Source: Polaromonas sp. (GTDB taxonomy: Bacteria > Pseudomonadota > Gammaproteobacteria > Burkholderiales > Burkholderiaceae_C). From it: a DNA stretch of 64,000 nucleotides. The position numbers and the translations under genes were made by a program. Location: assembly GCF_029945895.1 (NCBI RefSeq), contig NZ_JAQSDL010000092.1:62001-126000 (forward strand), given 5' to 3'. The notes beneath the pieces were generated by a model that was not told the DNA's origin, made no database searches, and worked only from the letters and a program-made list of their open reading frames with translations. Of this stretch, positions 18,857 to 29,473 are shown in pieces. Within the stretch, counting starts at the first letter, position 1; each line of letters starts with the position of its first letter.

Positions 18857-19225
18857 GCTGAGGCGCCGGTGCAGCGCCTGCACCAGATCCGTCAGCGCCG
18901 GATCGGCCGAACCTGCGAGTCCGGCCTTGTTGTCCAGCGACCCCAGCAGGCGCGACAACGTTCCGGCATGCGGCAACAGGGGCCCGGCGAAGCGAAGCAC
19001 CGGGCCATCGGCAATCAGCAGCGTCGGAAAAGTCTCGATGTCGAGCTCGCCCACCAGGTCGGCCTCCTCTTCGATGTCCAGCCAGAGAAAATGCATGCCG
19101 GGGTGCGCCGCGACCACCTGGTCAAACACCGGCCGGTAATCCCGGCAGGTGCCGCACCAGCCGGCACAAAGACAGGCGACCCAGCGCCCGTCGGGAAAGT
19201 GCAAAGAAGGAGGCATGCCGGCCAT
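18848..19225 (-). CDS. Thioredoxin family protein
   Basis: A 125-aa thioredoxin-fold protein without signal peptide, so cytosolic. The active site is LCAGWCGTCRDY (WCGTC in place of WCGPC), followed by FLWLDIEEEADLVGELDIET and the cis-proline segment FPTLLIADG. Thr instead of Pro in the CxxC loop usually raises the redox potential, favouring a role other than general reductase. It is divergent from the DUF962 gene (53 bases between starts). Confidence 0.88.
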   Translation of the reverse strand: MAGMPPSLHFPDGRWVACLCAGWCGTCRDYRPVFDQVVAAHPGMHFLWLDIEEEADLVGELDIETFPTLLIADGPVLRFAGPLLPHAGTLSRLLGSLDNKAGLAGSADPALTDLVQALHRRLSSA

Positions 19226-19278
19226 TGTGCGCGAGCGTCGTTATCATGGCGCAACAAGGACTATTCCGGAGACACGCC

Positions 19279-19632
19279 ATGGACACCGCCACCCGCCCTG
19301 CTGCAGCCGCTGCAGCCGATGCAGCCGACGCCAGAACATTTCAGAGCTTCGCCGCTTTTTATCCGTTTTACCTGAGCGAGCACAGCAACCGCACCTGCCG
19401 CCGCCTGCACTTTGCCGGCTCCAGCCTCTCGCTGCTGTGCCTGGCCACGTTGCTCGCCACACGCAACCCGTGGTGGCTGCTGGCCGGCCTGCTGTGCGGC
19501 TACGGTTTTGCCTGGGTCGGTCACTTCGTGTTCGAGAAAAACAAACCCGCGTCCTTCAAGCGCCCGCTCTACAGCTTCATGGGCGACTGGGTGATGTACA
19601 AGGACATCTGGACTGGCAAGGTCAAGATCTGA
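19279..19632 (+). CDS. DUF962 (Mpo1-like) membrane protein
   Basis: A 117-aa membrane protein of the DUF962 family; the yeast member Mpo1 is a dioxygenase of 2-hydroxy fatty acids. Visible features: FAAFYPFYLSEHSNRTCRRL with the family histidine, two helices, GFAWVGHFVFEKNKPASFKR with conserved His, and YSFMGDWVMYKDI. Start at 19279 follows CGGAGACACGCC. Its N-terminus is an alanine-rich tract (RPAAAAAADAADA) made by a GCTGCAGCC-like microrepeat. The stop overlaps the next gene (TGATG). Confidence 0.88.
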   Translation: MDTATRPAAAAAADAADARTFQSFAAFYPFYLSEHSNRTCRRLHFAGSSLSLLCLATLLATRNPWWLLAGLLCGYGFAWVGHFVFEKNKPASFKRPLYSFMGDWVMYKDIWTGKVKI

Positions 19633-20363
19633 TGAACACCAACCAGGGCATCCCCATGCAGCTCGACACCCGGGCGGTGGACATTCTTTCCGGCATCACC
19701 ACCGCCACCCTGACCACGCTGCTGCTGAAAAAAGGCCTGCGCAACGTCTGGTTGCGCGGCGCCCGGCCACTGCGCACCGGCCAGCCGCGTTTGGTGGGCC
19801 GCGCGTTCACCTTGCGTTTTGTGCCGGCGCGTGAAGACCTGGCGACGCCGGAGTCGTGGTCCTCGCCAATTTCCACACGTGCGGCCATCGAGGACATGCC
19901 GGCGGGCTGCATCGCCGTGGTGGACGCGATGGGTGTCAGCGACGCCGGGATTTTTGGCGACATCCTGTGCGCCCGCATGCAAAAGCGCGGCGTGACGGCG
20001 CTGGTGACCGACGGCGTGGTGCGCGACCAGGCGGGGGTGCTGGGCACCGGCCTGCCGGTCTGGTGCAGCGGCGCCGCCGCGCCGCCTTCGGTGGCGGGCC
20101 TGACCTTTGTGGACTGGCAGCGTCCGATCGCCTGCGGTGGCGTGGCGGTGTTTCCGGGCGATGTGATCGTGGCCGATGACGACGGCGCGGTGCTGATCCC
20201 GGCGGCACTGCTGGAGGACATGCTGCAGCTGGCGCCCGAGCAGGAGCGGCTTGAGTCCTGGATCATGAGCGAGGTGGACAAGGGTGCCGCCCTGCCCGGC
20301 CTGTACCCGCCCAACGCCGAGAACAGGGCGCGTTACGAGGCGACAAAAAAAACCGGCCCGTGA
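19632..20363 (+). CDS. RraA family protein
   Basis: A 243-aa protein of the RraA/HMG-aldolase family. Members either act as 4-hydroxy-4-methyl-2-oxoglutarate/oxaloacetate aldolases or inhibit RNase E. The conserved core is present: FGDILCARMQKRGVTALVTD then GVVRD, the Gly and Arg-Asp that bind metal and substrate in the aldolases, and VFPGDVIVADDDGAVLIP near the C-terminus. It is larger than E. coli RraA (161 aa), with extensions at both ends, which fits the aldolase group better. Start ATG overlaps the preceding stop (TGATG). Confidence 0.85.
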   Translation: MNTNQGIPMQLDTRAVDILSGITTATLTTLLLKKGLRNVWLRGARPLRTGQPRLVGRAFTLRFVPAREDLATPESWSSPISTRAAIEDMPAGCIAVVDAMGVSDAGIFGDILCARMQKRGVTALVTDGVVRDQAGVLGTGLPVWCSGAAAPPSVAGLTFVDWQRPIACGGVAVFPGDVIVADDDGAVLIPAALLEDMLQLAPEQERLESWIMSEVDKGAALPGLYPPNAENRARYEATKKTGP

Positions 20364-20397
20364 GCGCCTGCGGCTGATGTCCGCAGCGCTATCATTT

Positions 20398-21624
20398 TCA
20401 TAACACGTCGCGCAGGCGCAGCGCCGAGAAGCGACCGTTTTCCCATAAGTTTTGCATGGAAGGGTCCTGACTGAGCAGCAATTGCGCCAGCAGCGGCTCC
20501 AGCGCGGTGGAGGCCGGATCGGCGAGCAGCAGGTAGCGCGCCTCGTGTTCGTCCTCCGGGTCGGTCAGCTGGCCTATCCAGTCCAGCGCCATCAGGGTCT
20601 CGAGCACGGGTTCAAGCTGCAAGGCATCGACCTGCAGCGCCCGCGCCAGCTCCGAGCCTTCCAGCCCGATACGCGCGGTCCCGCGCGCCCGGTGCAGTTG
20701 CTGCAGCAGTTCCACCGCCAGCTGAAACTGCCAGCCGTGCGCGCTGCCGCGGCGCGCCACGCCGGCCAGCAGGCTGGGCAGGTAGGCGGCAATCACCGCG
20801 CCCATGAGCACAATGATCCAGGCCACGTAAATCCAGACCAGCAGAATCGGCAAGGTGGCAAAGGCGCCATAGACCAGCGAATAGGTTGGCACGTTGCTGA
20901 GGTACAGGCCCAGCACTTTTTTGGCCAGCTCGATGCCGGCCGCGACAAACATGCCGCCGGCCCAGGCGTGGCCCCAGCGCACAAAGGTGTTGGGCACATA
21001 GTGGTACAGGGCCGCCATGCCGCCGGCCAGCAGAAAAAACTGCAGCACATCCAGCAGCACGCGCAGCCCGCCGGGCATGTCGCCCACCACGCCGCGCGAG
21101 CCGGAGATGACGTAGGACGTCACCGCCAGGCTGGCACCCAGCACCAGCGGGCCCAGCGTGATGGCGGCCCAGTAAATCAGCACGCGCTGCGCCAGCGGGC
21201 GTGGCTTTTTCACGCGCCAGATGCCGTTAAGCGTGCGGTCTATGGTCAGGATCAGGGCAATCGCCGTGACCAGCAGCACCGCCAGACCGGCGACACCGAG
21301 CTTGTTGGCCTGTTTGGCGAACTGCGTCAGGTAACCGAGCACCTGGCGCGAGATGTTGTCGGGGATCAGGCTGTTGACCAGCCACACCTGCAGCGCGCCC
21401 TGCAGCTTGGAAAACATCGGAAAGGCAGTGAAGATGGCCAGCGCCACCGTGAAAAAAGGCACCAGCGCGATGCTGGTGGTGAAGGTCAGGCTGCTGGCCG
21501 TCAGGCCCATGTGGTCGTCTCGAAAACGCTGGCGCAGCGTGATGGCGGTGTCGCGCCACGGAAAGCGCGACAGGTCCGTCAATAACTGCTGCAGGGACTG
21601 CTGGAATGTCATCCCCGGTATCAT
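20398..21624 (-). CDS. YihY/BrkB family membrane protein
   Basis: A 408-aa inner-membrane protein of the YihY (former RNase BN, BrkB-like) family with about six helices. Typical segments: LTASSLTFTTSIALVPFFTV, LTIDRTLNGIWRVKKPRPLA and LPILLVWIYVAWIIVLMGAV. A soluble C-terminal domain (~residues 290-408) resembling a winged-helix follows, as in the longer YihY proteins. The role is uncertain; the ribonuclease label is known to be wrong for this family. Start ATG at 21624 or 21612. The divergent DUF2069 gene begins only 21 bases away, so its promoter must overlap that gene or this one. Confidence 0.88.
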   Translation of the reverse strand: MIPGMTFQQSLQQLLTDLSRFPWRDTAITLRQRFRDDHMGLTASSLTFTTSIALVPFFTVALAIFTAFPMFSKLQGALQVWLVNSLIPDNISRQVLGYLTQFAKQANKLGVAGLAVLLVTAIALILTIDRTLNGIWRVKKPRPLAQRVLIYWAAITLGPLVLGASLAVTSYVISGSRGVVGDMPGGLRVLLDVLQFFLLAGGMAALYHYVPNTFVRWGHAWAGGMFVAAGIELAKKVLGLYLSNVPTYSLVYGAFATLPILLVWIYVAWIIVLMGAVIAAYLPSLLAGVARRGSAHGWQFQLAVELLQQLHRARGTARIGLEGSELARALQVDALQLEPVLETLMALDWIGQLTDPEDEHEARYLLLADPASTALEPLLAQLLLSQDPSMQNLWENGRFSALRLRDVL

Positions 21625-21645
21625 GCCATCGACACAAGCATCAAC

Positions 21646-22032
21646 ATGACCCTCAACAAAACAACACAGATTGACGCCACGCGCTGGCTCGCCGTGGGCA
21701 GCCTGGCCGCCCTGATCATTCTCGGCCTGGCCTGGGAGATGTGGCTGGCGCCGCTGCGGCCGGGCGGCTCACTGCTGGCCCTGAAGGTGCTGCCGCTGTG
21801 TATTCCGCTGGCCGGCCTGCTGAAAAACCGCATGTACACCTACCGCTGGCTCAGCCTGATGGTCTGGCTGTATTTCACCGAAGGCGCGGTGCGCGCCTGG
21901 AGCGACAAGCCGCCCGGCAACTACCTGGCCATGGCCGAAGTCGTGCTGTGCCTGCTGCTGTTCACCGCCTGCGCCCTCCATGTGCGCATCCGCCTGAAAA
22001 ATGGCGTCAAAACCATCCAACCGGCTGCCTGA
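21646..22032 (+). CDS. DUF2069 membrane protein
   Basis: A 128-aa inner-membrane protein of the DUF2069 family with about four helices (~19-40, 44-64, 68-88, 93-115). The pattern LPLCIPLAGLLKNRMYTYRW followed by WLYFTEGAVRAWSD is characteristic. Function unknown. It ends 7 bases before the FAD-linked dehydrogenase, on the same strand, so the two are probably one transcript. Confidence 0.88.
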   Translation: MTLNKTTQIDATRWLAVGSLAALIILGLAWEMWLAPLRPGGSLLALKVLPLCIPLAGLLKNRMYTYRWLSLMVWLYFTEGAVRAWSDKPPGNYLAMAEVVLCLLLFTACALHVRIRLKNGVKTIQPAA

Positions 22033-22039
22033 AAAACCT

Positions 22040-23452
22040 ATGGACAAGATTCTCGATGCCTTGCGCGCCATCGTCGGCGACGCCCACGTGTTGACCGGGG
22101 GCGACCTCTCCGCCTGGGAGCTGGACTGGCGCAAACGCACACGCGGCAAAGCCCTGGCCGTGGTTCGCCCCGCCGACACGGCGCAGGTGGCAGCCGTCGT
22201 CAGCGCCTGCGCAGCGGCCGGCGTGTCCATGGTGCCGCAGGGCGGCAACACCGGCCTGGTCGGCGGCTCGACACCCGACGCTTCCGGCCGACAGGTGGTG
22301 CTGAGCCTGCAGCGCCTGAACGCGGTGCGCGCCATCGACAGCGCCAACCTGACCATGACGGTCGAGGCCGGCTGCATCCTGCAGACCCTGCAGGAAACCG
22401 CCGAAAAAGCCGGCTTCCTGTTTCCGCTGAGCCTGGCCGCCGAAGGCAGCTGCACGATTGGCGGCAACCTCGGCAGCAATGCCGGCGGCACGCAGGTCGT
22501 GCGTTACGGCAATGCGCGCGACCTCTGCCTCGGGCTGGAGGTCGTCACCGCGCAGGGCGAGGTCTGGGAAGGCCTCTCAGGCCTGCGCAAGGACAACACC
22601 GGCTACGACCTGCGCGACCTGTTCATCGGCAGCGAAGGCACGCTGGGCATCATCACGGCCGCGACCATGAAGCTTTACCCCCTGCCGGCCGCACAGCTCA
22701 CTGCCTGGGCCGCCGTGCCGTCGATGGAAGACGCCGTCACCCTGCTCGGGCTGGCGCACCGCCACCTGGGCGCGGGTCTGACGGGTTTTGAAGTCATGGG
22801 CCAGTTTGCGCTGGGCCTGGTGGCCAGACACTTTCCGCAACAGCGGGTACCCTTGTACGCAGAAACGCCTTTTTGCGTGCTGCTCGAAAACTCCGACCAC
22901 GAGTCGGAAAGCCACGCCCGGGAACAGTTTGAACGCCTGCTGGAGACAGCCATGGAAGAAGGCTGCGTCACCGATGCCGTGGTCGCTGAAAACCTGCAGC
23001 AGGCGCACCAGCTCTGGCACATCCGTGAAAGCATCCCGCTGGCACAGGCCGAGGAAGGCCTGAACATCAAGCACGACATCTCGGTGCCGGTCTCGCTGAT
23101 TCCCGAGTTTGTGCGCGTGACCGACGCGTTGCTGGTCAAAGCCATCCCGGGCGTGCGCCTGGTCAACTTCGGCCACCTCGGCGACGGCAACCTGCACTAC
23201 AACGTGCAGGCTCCAGCCGAAGGTGACGCGGCCGCCTTCCTGCGCGATCAGGAAGAAAACGTCAATGCCCTGGTCTACGACTCGGTGCAGGTTTTCGGCG
23301 GCTCGATCTCGGCCGAACACGGCGTCGGCAGCCTCAAACTCGACAAGCTGGAAAAGCACAAATCGCCGGTGGCGCTGGGCCTGATGCGGGCCATCAAGCG
23401 AGGTCTGGACCCCGAGAACCTGATGAACCCCGGGCGGGTGCTGCGGGCATAA
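22040..23452 (+). CDS. FAD-binding oxidoreductase (GlcD/D-2-hydroxyacid dehydrogenase type)
   Basis: A 470-aa flavoprotein of the FAD_binding_4 / FAD-oxidase_C family that oxidises D-2-hydroxy acids such as D-lactate, glycolate or D-2-hydroxyglutarate. FAD-binding segments are [17 protein letters not shown] and [20 protein letters not shown]; the C-terminal domain has the metal/substrate motif [13 protein letters not shown] and [13 protein letters not shown]. No CxxC iron-sulfur partner (GlcF) is adjacent. Which acid it uses cannot be read from sequence. ATG 22040 follows the DUF2069 stop closely. Confidence 0.92.
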   Translation: MDKILDALRAIVGDAHVLTGGDLSAWELDWRKRTRGKALAVVRPADTAQVAAVVSACAAAGVSMVPQGGNTGLVGGSTPDASGRQVVLSLQRLNAVRAIDSANLTMTVEAGCILQTLQETAEKAGFLFPLSLAAEGSCTIGGNLGSNAGGTQVVRYGNARDLCLGLEVVTAQGEVWEGLSGLRKDNTGYDLRDLFIGSEGTLGIITAATMKLYPLPAAQLTAWAAVPSMEDAVTLLGLAHRHLGAGLTGFEVMGQFALGLVARHFPQQRVPLYAETPFCVLLENSDHESESHAREQFERLLETAMEEGCVTDAVVAENLQQAHQLWHIRESIPLAQAEEGLNIKHDISVPVSLIPEFVRVTDALLVKAIPGVRLVNFGHLGDGNLHYNVQAPAEGDAAAFLRDQEENVNALVYDSVQVFGGSISAEHGVGSLKLDKLEKHKSPVALGLMRAIKRGLDPENLMNPGRVLRA

Positions 23453-23465
23453 TCAAAAGCTGCAC

Positions 23466-23490
23466 GGCGGCCTTGCCGCCTCCTTTTTCC
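23466..23490 (+). terminator. Probable terminator before thyA
   Basis: GGCGGC-CTT-GCCGCC hairpin (23466-23480) followed by TCCTTTTTCC. It lies 13 bases after the FAD dehydrogenase stop and ahead of thyA. Confidence 0.5.
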
Positions 23491-23514
23491 GGCTCCAGCC
23501 GACAGGTTGCCTCC

Positions 23515-24345
23515 ATGACACGCCCTATCCGCTCCCAGTACGAACATTTCATGCGCCATGTGGACACCCACGGCGTGTTCAAGGCCGACCGCACCGGCAC
23601 CGGCACCAAAAGCGTGTTCGGCTACCAGATGCGTTTTGACCTCAACGAAGGCTTCCCGCTGGTGACGACCAAAAAGGTCCATCTCAAGTCCATCGTGCAC
23701 GAGCTGCTGTGGTTTCTGAAGGGTTCGAGCGACAACAACTGGCTGAAAGAACGCGGCGTCACCATCTGGGACGAGTGGGCGCGCGAAGACGGCAGCCTGG
23801 GTCCGGTCTATGGCGTGCAGTGGCGCAGCTGGCCGACGCCGGACGGCGGCCACATCGACCAGATTGCCGAAGTCATCCAGACCCTGAAGACCAACCCGGA
23901 TTCGCGCCGCATCATCGTCAGCGCCTGGAACGTGGCCGAGCTCTCGAAAATGGCGCTGATGCCCTGCCATGCGTTTTTCCAGTTCTACGTGGCACCAACC
24001 ACCGAGCCGGGCGGCAGGGGCAAACTCAGCTGCCAGCTCTACCAGCGCAGCGCAGACATTTTTCTCGGCGTGCCTTTCAACATCGCCAGCTACGCCCTGC
24101 TCACCCACATGGTGGCGCAGCAGTGCGACCTCGACGTCGGCGACTTCATCTGGACCGGCGGCGACTGCCACATCTACAGCAACCACGCCGACCAGGTAGT
24201 GCTGCAGCTGGGTCGCGCGCCCTTCCCCTACCCGACGCTCAACATCAAGCGCAAGCCGGCGTCGATCTTCGACTACGCGTTCGACGACTTCGAGTTCCTC
24301 GAATACGAACACCATCCGGCGATCAAGGCGCCGGTCGCCGTGTAG
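23515..24345 (+). CDS. thyA: Thymidylate synthase
   Basis: Converts dUMP to dTMP using methylene-tetrahydrofolate, producing dihydrofolate. The 276-aa protein shows the folate/dUMP site [20 protein letters not shown], the nucleophile in [12 protein letters not shown], and [20 protein letters not shown] with [10 protein letters not shown]. It has ATG 23515 rather than an upstream ATG at 23473 lacking homology. folA follows 25 bases later and recycles the dihydrofolate, so the pair is a functional operon. Confidence 0.98.
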   Translation: MTRPIRSQYEHFMRHVDTHGVFKADRTGTGTKSVFGYQMRFDLNEGFPLVTTKKVHLKSIVHELLWFLKGSSDNNWLKERGVTIWDEWAREDGSLGPVYGVQWRSWPTPDGGHIDQIAEVIQTLKTNPDSRRIIVSAWNVAELSKMALMPCHAFFQFYVAPTTEPGGRGKLSCQLYQRSADIFLGVPFNIASYALLTHMVAQQCDLDVGDFIWTGGDCHIYSNHADQVVLQLGRAPFPYPTLNIKRKPASIFDYAFDDFEFLEYEHHPAIKAPVAV

Positions 24346-24370
24346 TCTGCGGAACCGCCTGAAGCCTGAC

Positions 24371-24859
24371 ATGTCCCGCATCAACCTCATCTACGCCCGC
24401 GCGGCCAACGGCGTCATCGGCAAGGACGGCGCCATGCCCTGGCATCTGCCGGAAGACCTGGCGCACTTCAAGCAGTTGACCCAGGGCTGCCCGGTCATCA
24501 TGGGCCGCAAGACCTGGGACTCGCTGCCACCGAAATTCCGCCCGCTGCCCGGGCGGACCAACATCGTGATCACGCGGCAGGCGGACTGGCAGGCCGAAGG
24601 CGCGCAGCGCGCTGGCAGCCTGGAAGAAGCCTTGCAGCTGGCCGGCCCGGCGCCGGAGGTCTGGGTCATCGGTGGGGCGCAGATTTACGCGCAGGCCGAG
24701 CCGCTGGCCAGCCGCATCGAGGTCACCGAAATTGCGCAGGATTTTGAAGGTGACGCCCATGCGCCCGTGCTGAACGACACGTGGCGTGAAACCAGCCGCA
24801 GCGCCGACCTCGCCAGGAACGGCCTCCCCTACAGTTTTGTCACGCTGGAACGCCCATGA
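24371..24859 (+). CDS. folA: Dihydrofolate reductase
   Basis: Reduces dihydrofolate to tetrahydrofolate with NADPH. The 162-aa protein has the usual pattern: ANGVIGKDGAMPWHLPEDLA (the Trp and catalytic acid region), IMGRKTWDSLPPKFRPLPGR, and the NADPH segment VWVIGGAQIYAQAEP. It is chromosomal in type, with the expected acidic residue (LPED) for trimethoprim-sensitive enzymes. The stop overlaps the xth start (ATGA). Confidence 0.97.
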   Translation: MSRINLIYARAANGVIGKDGAMPWHLPEDLAHFKQLTQGCPVIMGRKTWDSLPPKFRPLPGRTNIVITRQADWQAEGAQRAGSLEEALQLAGPAPEVWVIGGAQIYAQAEPLASRIEVTEIAQDFEGDAHAPVLNDTWRETSRSADLARNGLPYSFVTLERP

Positions 24860-25638
24860 AAATCGCGACCTGGAATGTCAACTCGCTGGCGGTGCGCCTG
24901 CCGCAGGTGCTCGACTGGCTGGCCGCCAACCCGGTCGATGCCTTGTGCCTGCAGGAACTCAAGCTCAGCGACGACAAGTTTCCGCTGGAGGCTTTGGCGG
25001 CCGCCGGTTACCAGTGCGCCGTCTTCGGACAGAAAACCTACAACGGCGTGGCCATCCTGAGCCGCACGCCACCGCGCGACATCGTCAAAAACATCAACGG
25101 CTTCAGCGACGAACAGTCGCGCGTGATTGCCGCGACGCTGGACACGCCGCAGGGCGAGCTGCGGCTGGTCAATGGGTATTTCGTCAATGGCCAGGCGCCC
25201 GGCACCGACAAGTTCGAGTACAAGATGCGCTGGCTGGACGGCCTGCGCAGCTGGCTCCAGACAGAACTCGCGGCCCATCCCAAGCTGGTGCTGGTGGGTG
25301 ACTTCAACATCACGATGGACGACCGCGACACCTACGACGCCGAGGGTCTGCGCGAAACCATCCACCACACGAGCGAAGAGCGCGAGCACCTGAAAGCGTT
25401 GCTGGCGCTGGGCCTGCACGATGCGTTCCGCCTGTTTGAACAGCCGGAGAAAAGTTACTCGTGGTGGGACTACCGCGAGTTCGCCTTCCGCCGCAACCGC
25501 GGCCTGCGCATTGACTACATCCTGGTCAGCGACACACTCAAGCCTGCGGTGAAAAGCTGCGTGATCGACAAGCTGCCGCGCAAGAACGAGCGGCCCAGCG
25601 ATCACGTGCCGGTTGTCGCACACCTCGATTTGCTATAG
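24856..25638 (+). CDS. xth: Exodeoxyribonuclease III
   Basis: Class II AP endonuclease and 3'-5' exonuclease of base excision repair. The 260-aa EEP-family protein has MKIATWNVNSLAVRLPQVLD, the metal ligand in CLQELKLSDDKF, LVNGYFVNGQAPGTDKFEYK, VGDFNITMDDRD and the C-terminal SDHVPVVAHLD. It is coupled to folA by ATGA overlap. Its last codons, TTG CTA TAG, lie inside a family 1 repeat, so the repeat supplies the stop codon. Confidence 0.96.
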   Translation: MKIATWNVNSLAVRLPQVLDWLAANPVDALCLQELKLSDDKFPLEALAAAGYQCAVFGQKTYNGVAILSRTPPRDIVKNINGFSDEQSRVIAATLDTPQGELRLVNGYFVNGQAPGTDKFEYKMRWLDGLRSWLQTELAAHPKLVLVGDFNITMDDRDTYDAEGLRETIHHTSEEREHLKALLALGLHDAFRLFEQPEKSYSWWDYREFAFRRNRGLRIDYILVSDTLKPAVKSCVIDKLPRKNERPSDHVPVVAHLDLL

Positions 25639-25690
25639 ATAACAGAGCTGCTTGCGCAAGCCCCATAAGGGCTGGAGGCCTATTTCATTC
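25632..25690 (+). repeat. Family 1 repeat at the xth stop
   Basis: Best-preserved right half: GAGCTGCTTGCGCAAGCCCC then ATAAGGGCTGGAGGCC. The left end GCTATAG contains the TAG that ends xth (25636-25638). Confidence 0.8.
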
Positions 25691-25715
25691 ATAGACTTCG
25701 GGCCACGCGCCCCGG

Positions 25716-25952
25716 TCACTCGACCGACTCTACGATCACCCCTTTGGCATGGCGCTGCCCGTTGCAGACCTCGTGGCTGATGGCCAGATTCTCCGCGTGG
25801 CTGTTGCCACCCTCGCTGAGGGGCCGGATGTGCTCCAGCGTGGCCGCCGCGGGGAGCACATGTTCGCCGCAGACCCAGCAGGGCACCTGCCCATGCAGCT
25901 GTCGCGCCACGGTTTTGTAGATCTTGTCGCGGGTGAGGGATAAGCGGCTCAT
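25716..25952 (-). CDS. Small HNH endonuclease
   Basis: A 78-aa HNH-domain protein, little more than the minimal nuclease fold. Zinc-ribbon-type CWVCGEH, then LEHIRPLSEGGNSHAENLAI (the central His, Asn and flanking residues of the ββα-metal site) and ISHEVCNGQRH. Related small HNH proteins occur widely outside mobile elements. No phage or restriction gene is adjacent; target unknown. Confidence 0.8.
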   Translation of the reverse strand: MSRLSLTRDKIYKTVARQLHGQVPCWVCGEHVLPAAATLEHIRPLSEGGNSHAENLAISHEVCNGQRHAKGVIVESVE

Positions 25953-26008
25953 GGCTGAACTTTAACCTCCGAAATCCAGCAACAGCCGAGGCTCACTCTG
26001 TGCAAGCC

Positions 26009-26095
26009 GGGGCCGCGGGTCCGGCTTTGCCGGCCCGCAGGCGCAGCGGCGCCCTCGGGGGGCAGCGACTACACGCAGTGAGGAGCGTGGGGGCC
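26009..26095 (+). repeat. Family 2 repeat (long form), intergenic
   Basis: GGGGCCGCGGGTCCGGCTTT, GCCGGCCCGCAGGCGCAGCG and CCCTCGGGGGGCAGCG to GAGCGTGGGGGCC. It ends immediately beside the ntrC stop (26097). It carries the CCGGCTTTGCCGG hairpin not present in the gcvP/arfB copies. Confidence 0.85.
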
Positions 26096-26096
26096 T

Positions 26097-27644
<1,548 letters not shown>

Positions 27645-27692
27645 GTTCTTGTCCCTTTGGTACTACCGGTTATCTGTGGAAGACAACGGAGT

Positions 27693-28781
27693 TCAAGGCA
27701 GAGGTATCAGCAACTTGAAATCCGTGCGGCCGGGGACGCTCTCGCACTCGATCAAGCCGTGATGTTGCTGAACAAAGGTTTGCGCCAATGTCAGCCCCAG
27801 TCCGGAGCCGCCTTCGCGCCCCGAGATCAGGGGATAGAAGATACGGTCCTTGATGGAGTCCGGAACACCCGGTCCATTGTCGATAACATGCAATTCCAGT
27901 GCCAAGCGATAGCGCTGTTTGCCAAAAGTTACCTGTCGGGCAATTCTTGTCCTGAAAGTGATCTGCGCATCCCCCGCAGCCACCCGGTCAGCGAGCGCCT
28001 GCGCGGCGTTGTGGGCGATGTTGAGCACCGCCTGGATCAGTTGCTCACGGTCACCGCGAAAGTCGGGAATCGAGATGTCATAGTCGCGCATGACGCGCAG
28101 CCCGCGCGGAAACTCCGCCAAAATCAGCGAGCGGACCCGTTCGCACACCTCGTGGATGTTGACGTCACCCACCAGATGCGGTCGGCGGTGCGGCGCCAGC
28201 AGCCGGTCCACCAGGGACTGCAGGCGGTCGGCCTCATGGATGATGACCTGGGTGTATTCGGTCAGCTCCTTGTCGATCTCCATCTGCAGCAGTTGCGCCG
28301 CGCCGCGGATCCCGCCCAGCGGGTTCTTGATCTCATGCGCGAGGTTGCGGATCAGCTCCTTGTTGGCCTGCGCCTGGTCGATCAGGCGCTCCTCGCGGTC
28401 CTGCTTGGCCTGTTGCTCCAGCGGCAGCAGTTCCACGATGGCCTCGCCCGGTGTGTCGGTCTGCGCCACCACCACGTGCACGGGCATGGGTTCGCGGTTC
28501 AGCGGCTTGAGCCAGGCGTCGTAACGGAGCGCGGCAAATTCATTGCTGCCAGCGCCTTCGAGTGCGTTGTGCAGGATGACCGGCTCGGTGAAGCAGTCGG
28601 GAAGCTGGGAGCCTTCGATGGTGCGGCGCGAGGTGCCCAGCGCATCTTCGAGGGCCGCGTTGGCAAACACCACCACGCCGTCGGTGCGCACGACAGCCAC
28701 CAGTGTGGCCAGCAGGTCAAAGGACTGGAAACGGGGGATGGCCGGAGCGGCGGTGGGCGCAGAAAGAGTGGGCTTTTTCAA
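27693..28781 (-). CDS. ntrB: Nitrogen regulation sensor kinase/phosphatase NtrB
   Basis: PII-controlled kinase that phosphorylates or dephosphorylates NtrC. The 362-aa cytosolic protein has an N-terminal PAS-like domain (~residues 20-125), the H-box NLAHEIKNPLGGIRGAAQLL, N-box NIAHNAAQAL and G-boxes DNGPGVPDSI and GREGGSGLGLTLAQ. The gene is followed by ntrC after 48 bases and preceded by a DUF4124 gene, 25 bases away, so glnA, DUF4124, ntrB and ntrC share direction, although a terminator follows glnA. Confidence 0.96.
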   Translation of the reverse strand: MKKPTLSAPTAAPAIPRFQSFDLLATLVAVVRTDGVVVFANAALEDALGTSRRTIEGSQLPDCFTEPVILHNALEGAGSNEFAALRYDAWLKPLNREPMPVHVVVAQTDTPGEAIVELLPLEQQAKQDREERLIDQAQANKELIRNLAHEIKNPLGGIRGAAQLLQMEIDKELTEYTQVIIHEADRLQSLVDRLLAPHRRPHLVGDVNIHEVCERVRSLILAEFPRGLRVMRDYDISIPDFRGDREQLIQAVLNIAHNAAQALADRVAAGDAQITFRTRIARQVTFGKQRYRLALELHVIDNGPGVPDSIKDRIFYPLISGREGGSGLGLTLAQTFVQQHHGLIECESVPGRTDFKLLIPLP

Positions 28782-28806
28782 GCCTTCTATTCTGACGCAG
28801 AACGTC

Positions 28807-29325
28807 TTACTGACGGACGGTGTTTGCGGGCAAACGGGAAATTTCGCGCTTCAGGCCGGCGATGTCGCTCTCGTGGCGCGCGATGCTTTCCTTCATTTCA
28901 GCCACACGGTCGAGGTAGCGCTGGTAGTTGCGCCCTTCGATGCCCTGCTTCTCCGGCTGGCCGTTGTTGAACTCTTTCTGCTGCTCGGCAAGCCGCTGCT
29001 CCGCCTTCTTGAGTTCGGACTCCAGGATGGCGCGTGTGTCGCTGTCCCGGGCGCGTTGTGCTTCGTTGGTCGCGGCGGGCGATGCCTGCGCCGCTGCCGC
29101 AACACGTACTGCAGGCCGGCTCTGTGTCAGACCCTGGACCACCGTCACATTGCCGCCTTCAATCAGCCTGCAGCCGCGCGACTGCGCATCCTTGGCATTG
29201 TTGATGTATTCGGGCGCTGCGCCTTCCTTGCCGCCACAGCGGTAGATGCGCTCCTGCGCGAACGCGGCGGACACGCTGCCTGCGAGAAGAAGGGTCGAAA
29301 TTGAAAGAAGTACTGTAGGTTTCAT
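28807..29325 (-). CDS. DUF4124-type secreted coiled-coil protein
   Basis: A 172-aa exported protein with signal peptide MKPTVLLSISTLLLAGSVSA ending near AFA. The start of the mature part (QERIYRCGGKEGAAPEYINN) fits the DUF4124 N-terminal pattern, with a Cys pair (RC.., RGCRL). The C-terminal half is a charged coiled coil (ILESELKKAEQRLAEQQKEF and RVAEMKESIARHESDIAGLK). ATG 29325 is chosen for the signal peptide. Located between glnA and ntrB in many relatives; no proven role. Confidence 0.82.
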   Translation of the reverse strand: MKPTVLLSISTLLLAGSVSAAFAQERIYRCGGKEGAAPEYINNAKDAQSRGCRLIEGGNVTVVQGLTQSRPAVRVAAAAQASPAATNEAQRARDSDTRAILESELKKAEQRLAEQQKEFNNGQPEKQGIEGRNYQRYLDRVAEMKESIARHESDIAGLKREISRLPANTVRQ

Positions 29326-29425
29326 GCGTAACCCCAAGCGCCTGTTAGGGCAAGGACGGTCTGTCAGTATCCCGCAAAGGTGTCGAAAAGCAAAATCGGC
29401 GACAGGATAACCATGCGGCCCAATG

Positions 29426-29454
29426 AAAAAGGACGGCTTTCGCCGTCCTTTTTT
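29426..29454 (-). terminator. Terminator downstream of glnA
   Basis: Stem GGACGGC-TTTC-GCCGTCC flanked by AAAAA and TTTTTT, 20 bases beyond the glnA stop. The A and T tracts make it work on either strand. It should separate glnA from the DUF4124-ntrBC genes. Confidence 0.9.
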
Positions 29455-29473
29455 GACCACAGACTGTAAAAAA

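Noticed and set aside
20389..20420. Family 1 repeat at the end of the YihY-like gene (GCTATCATTTTCATAAC)
   Set aside because: Stem half only, with a mismatched arm; not enough to call.
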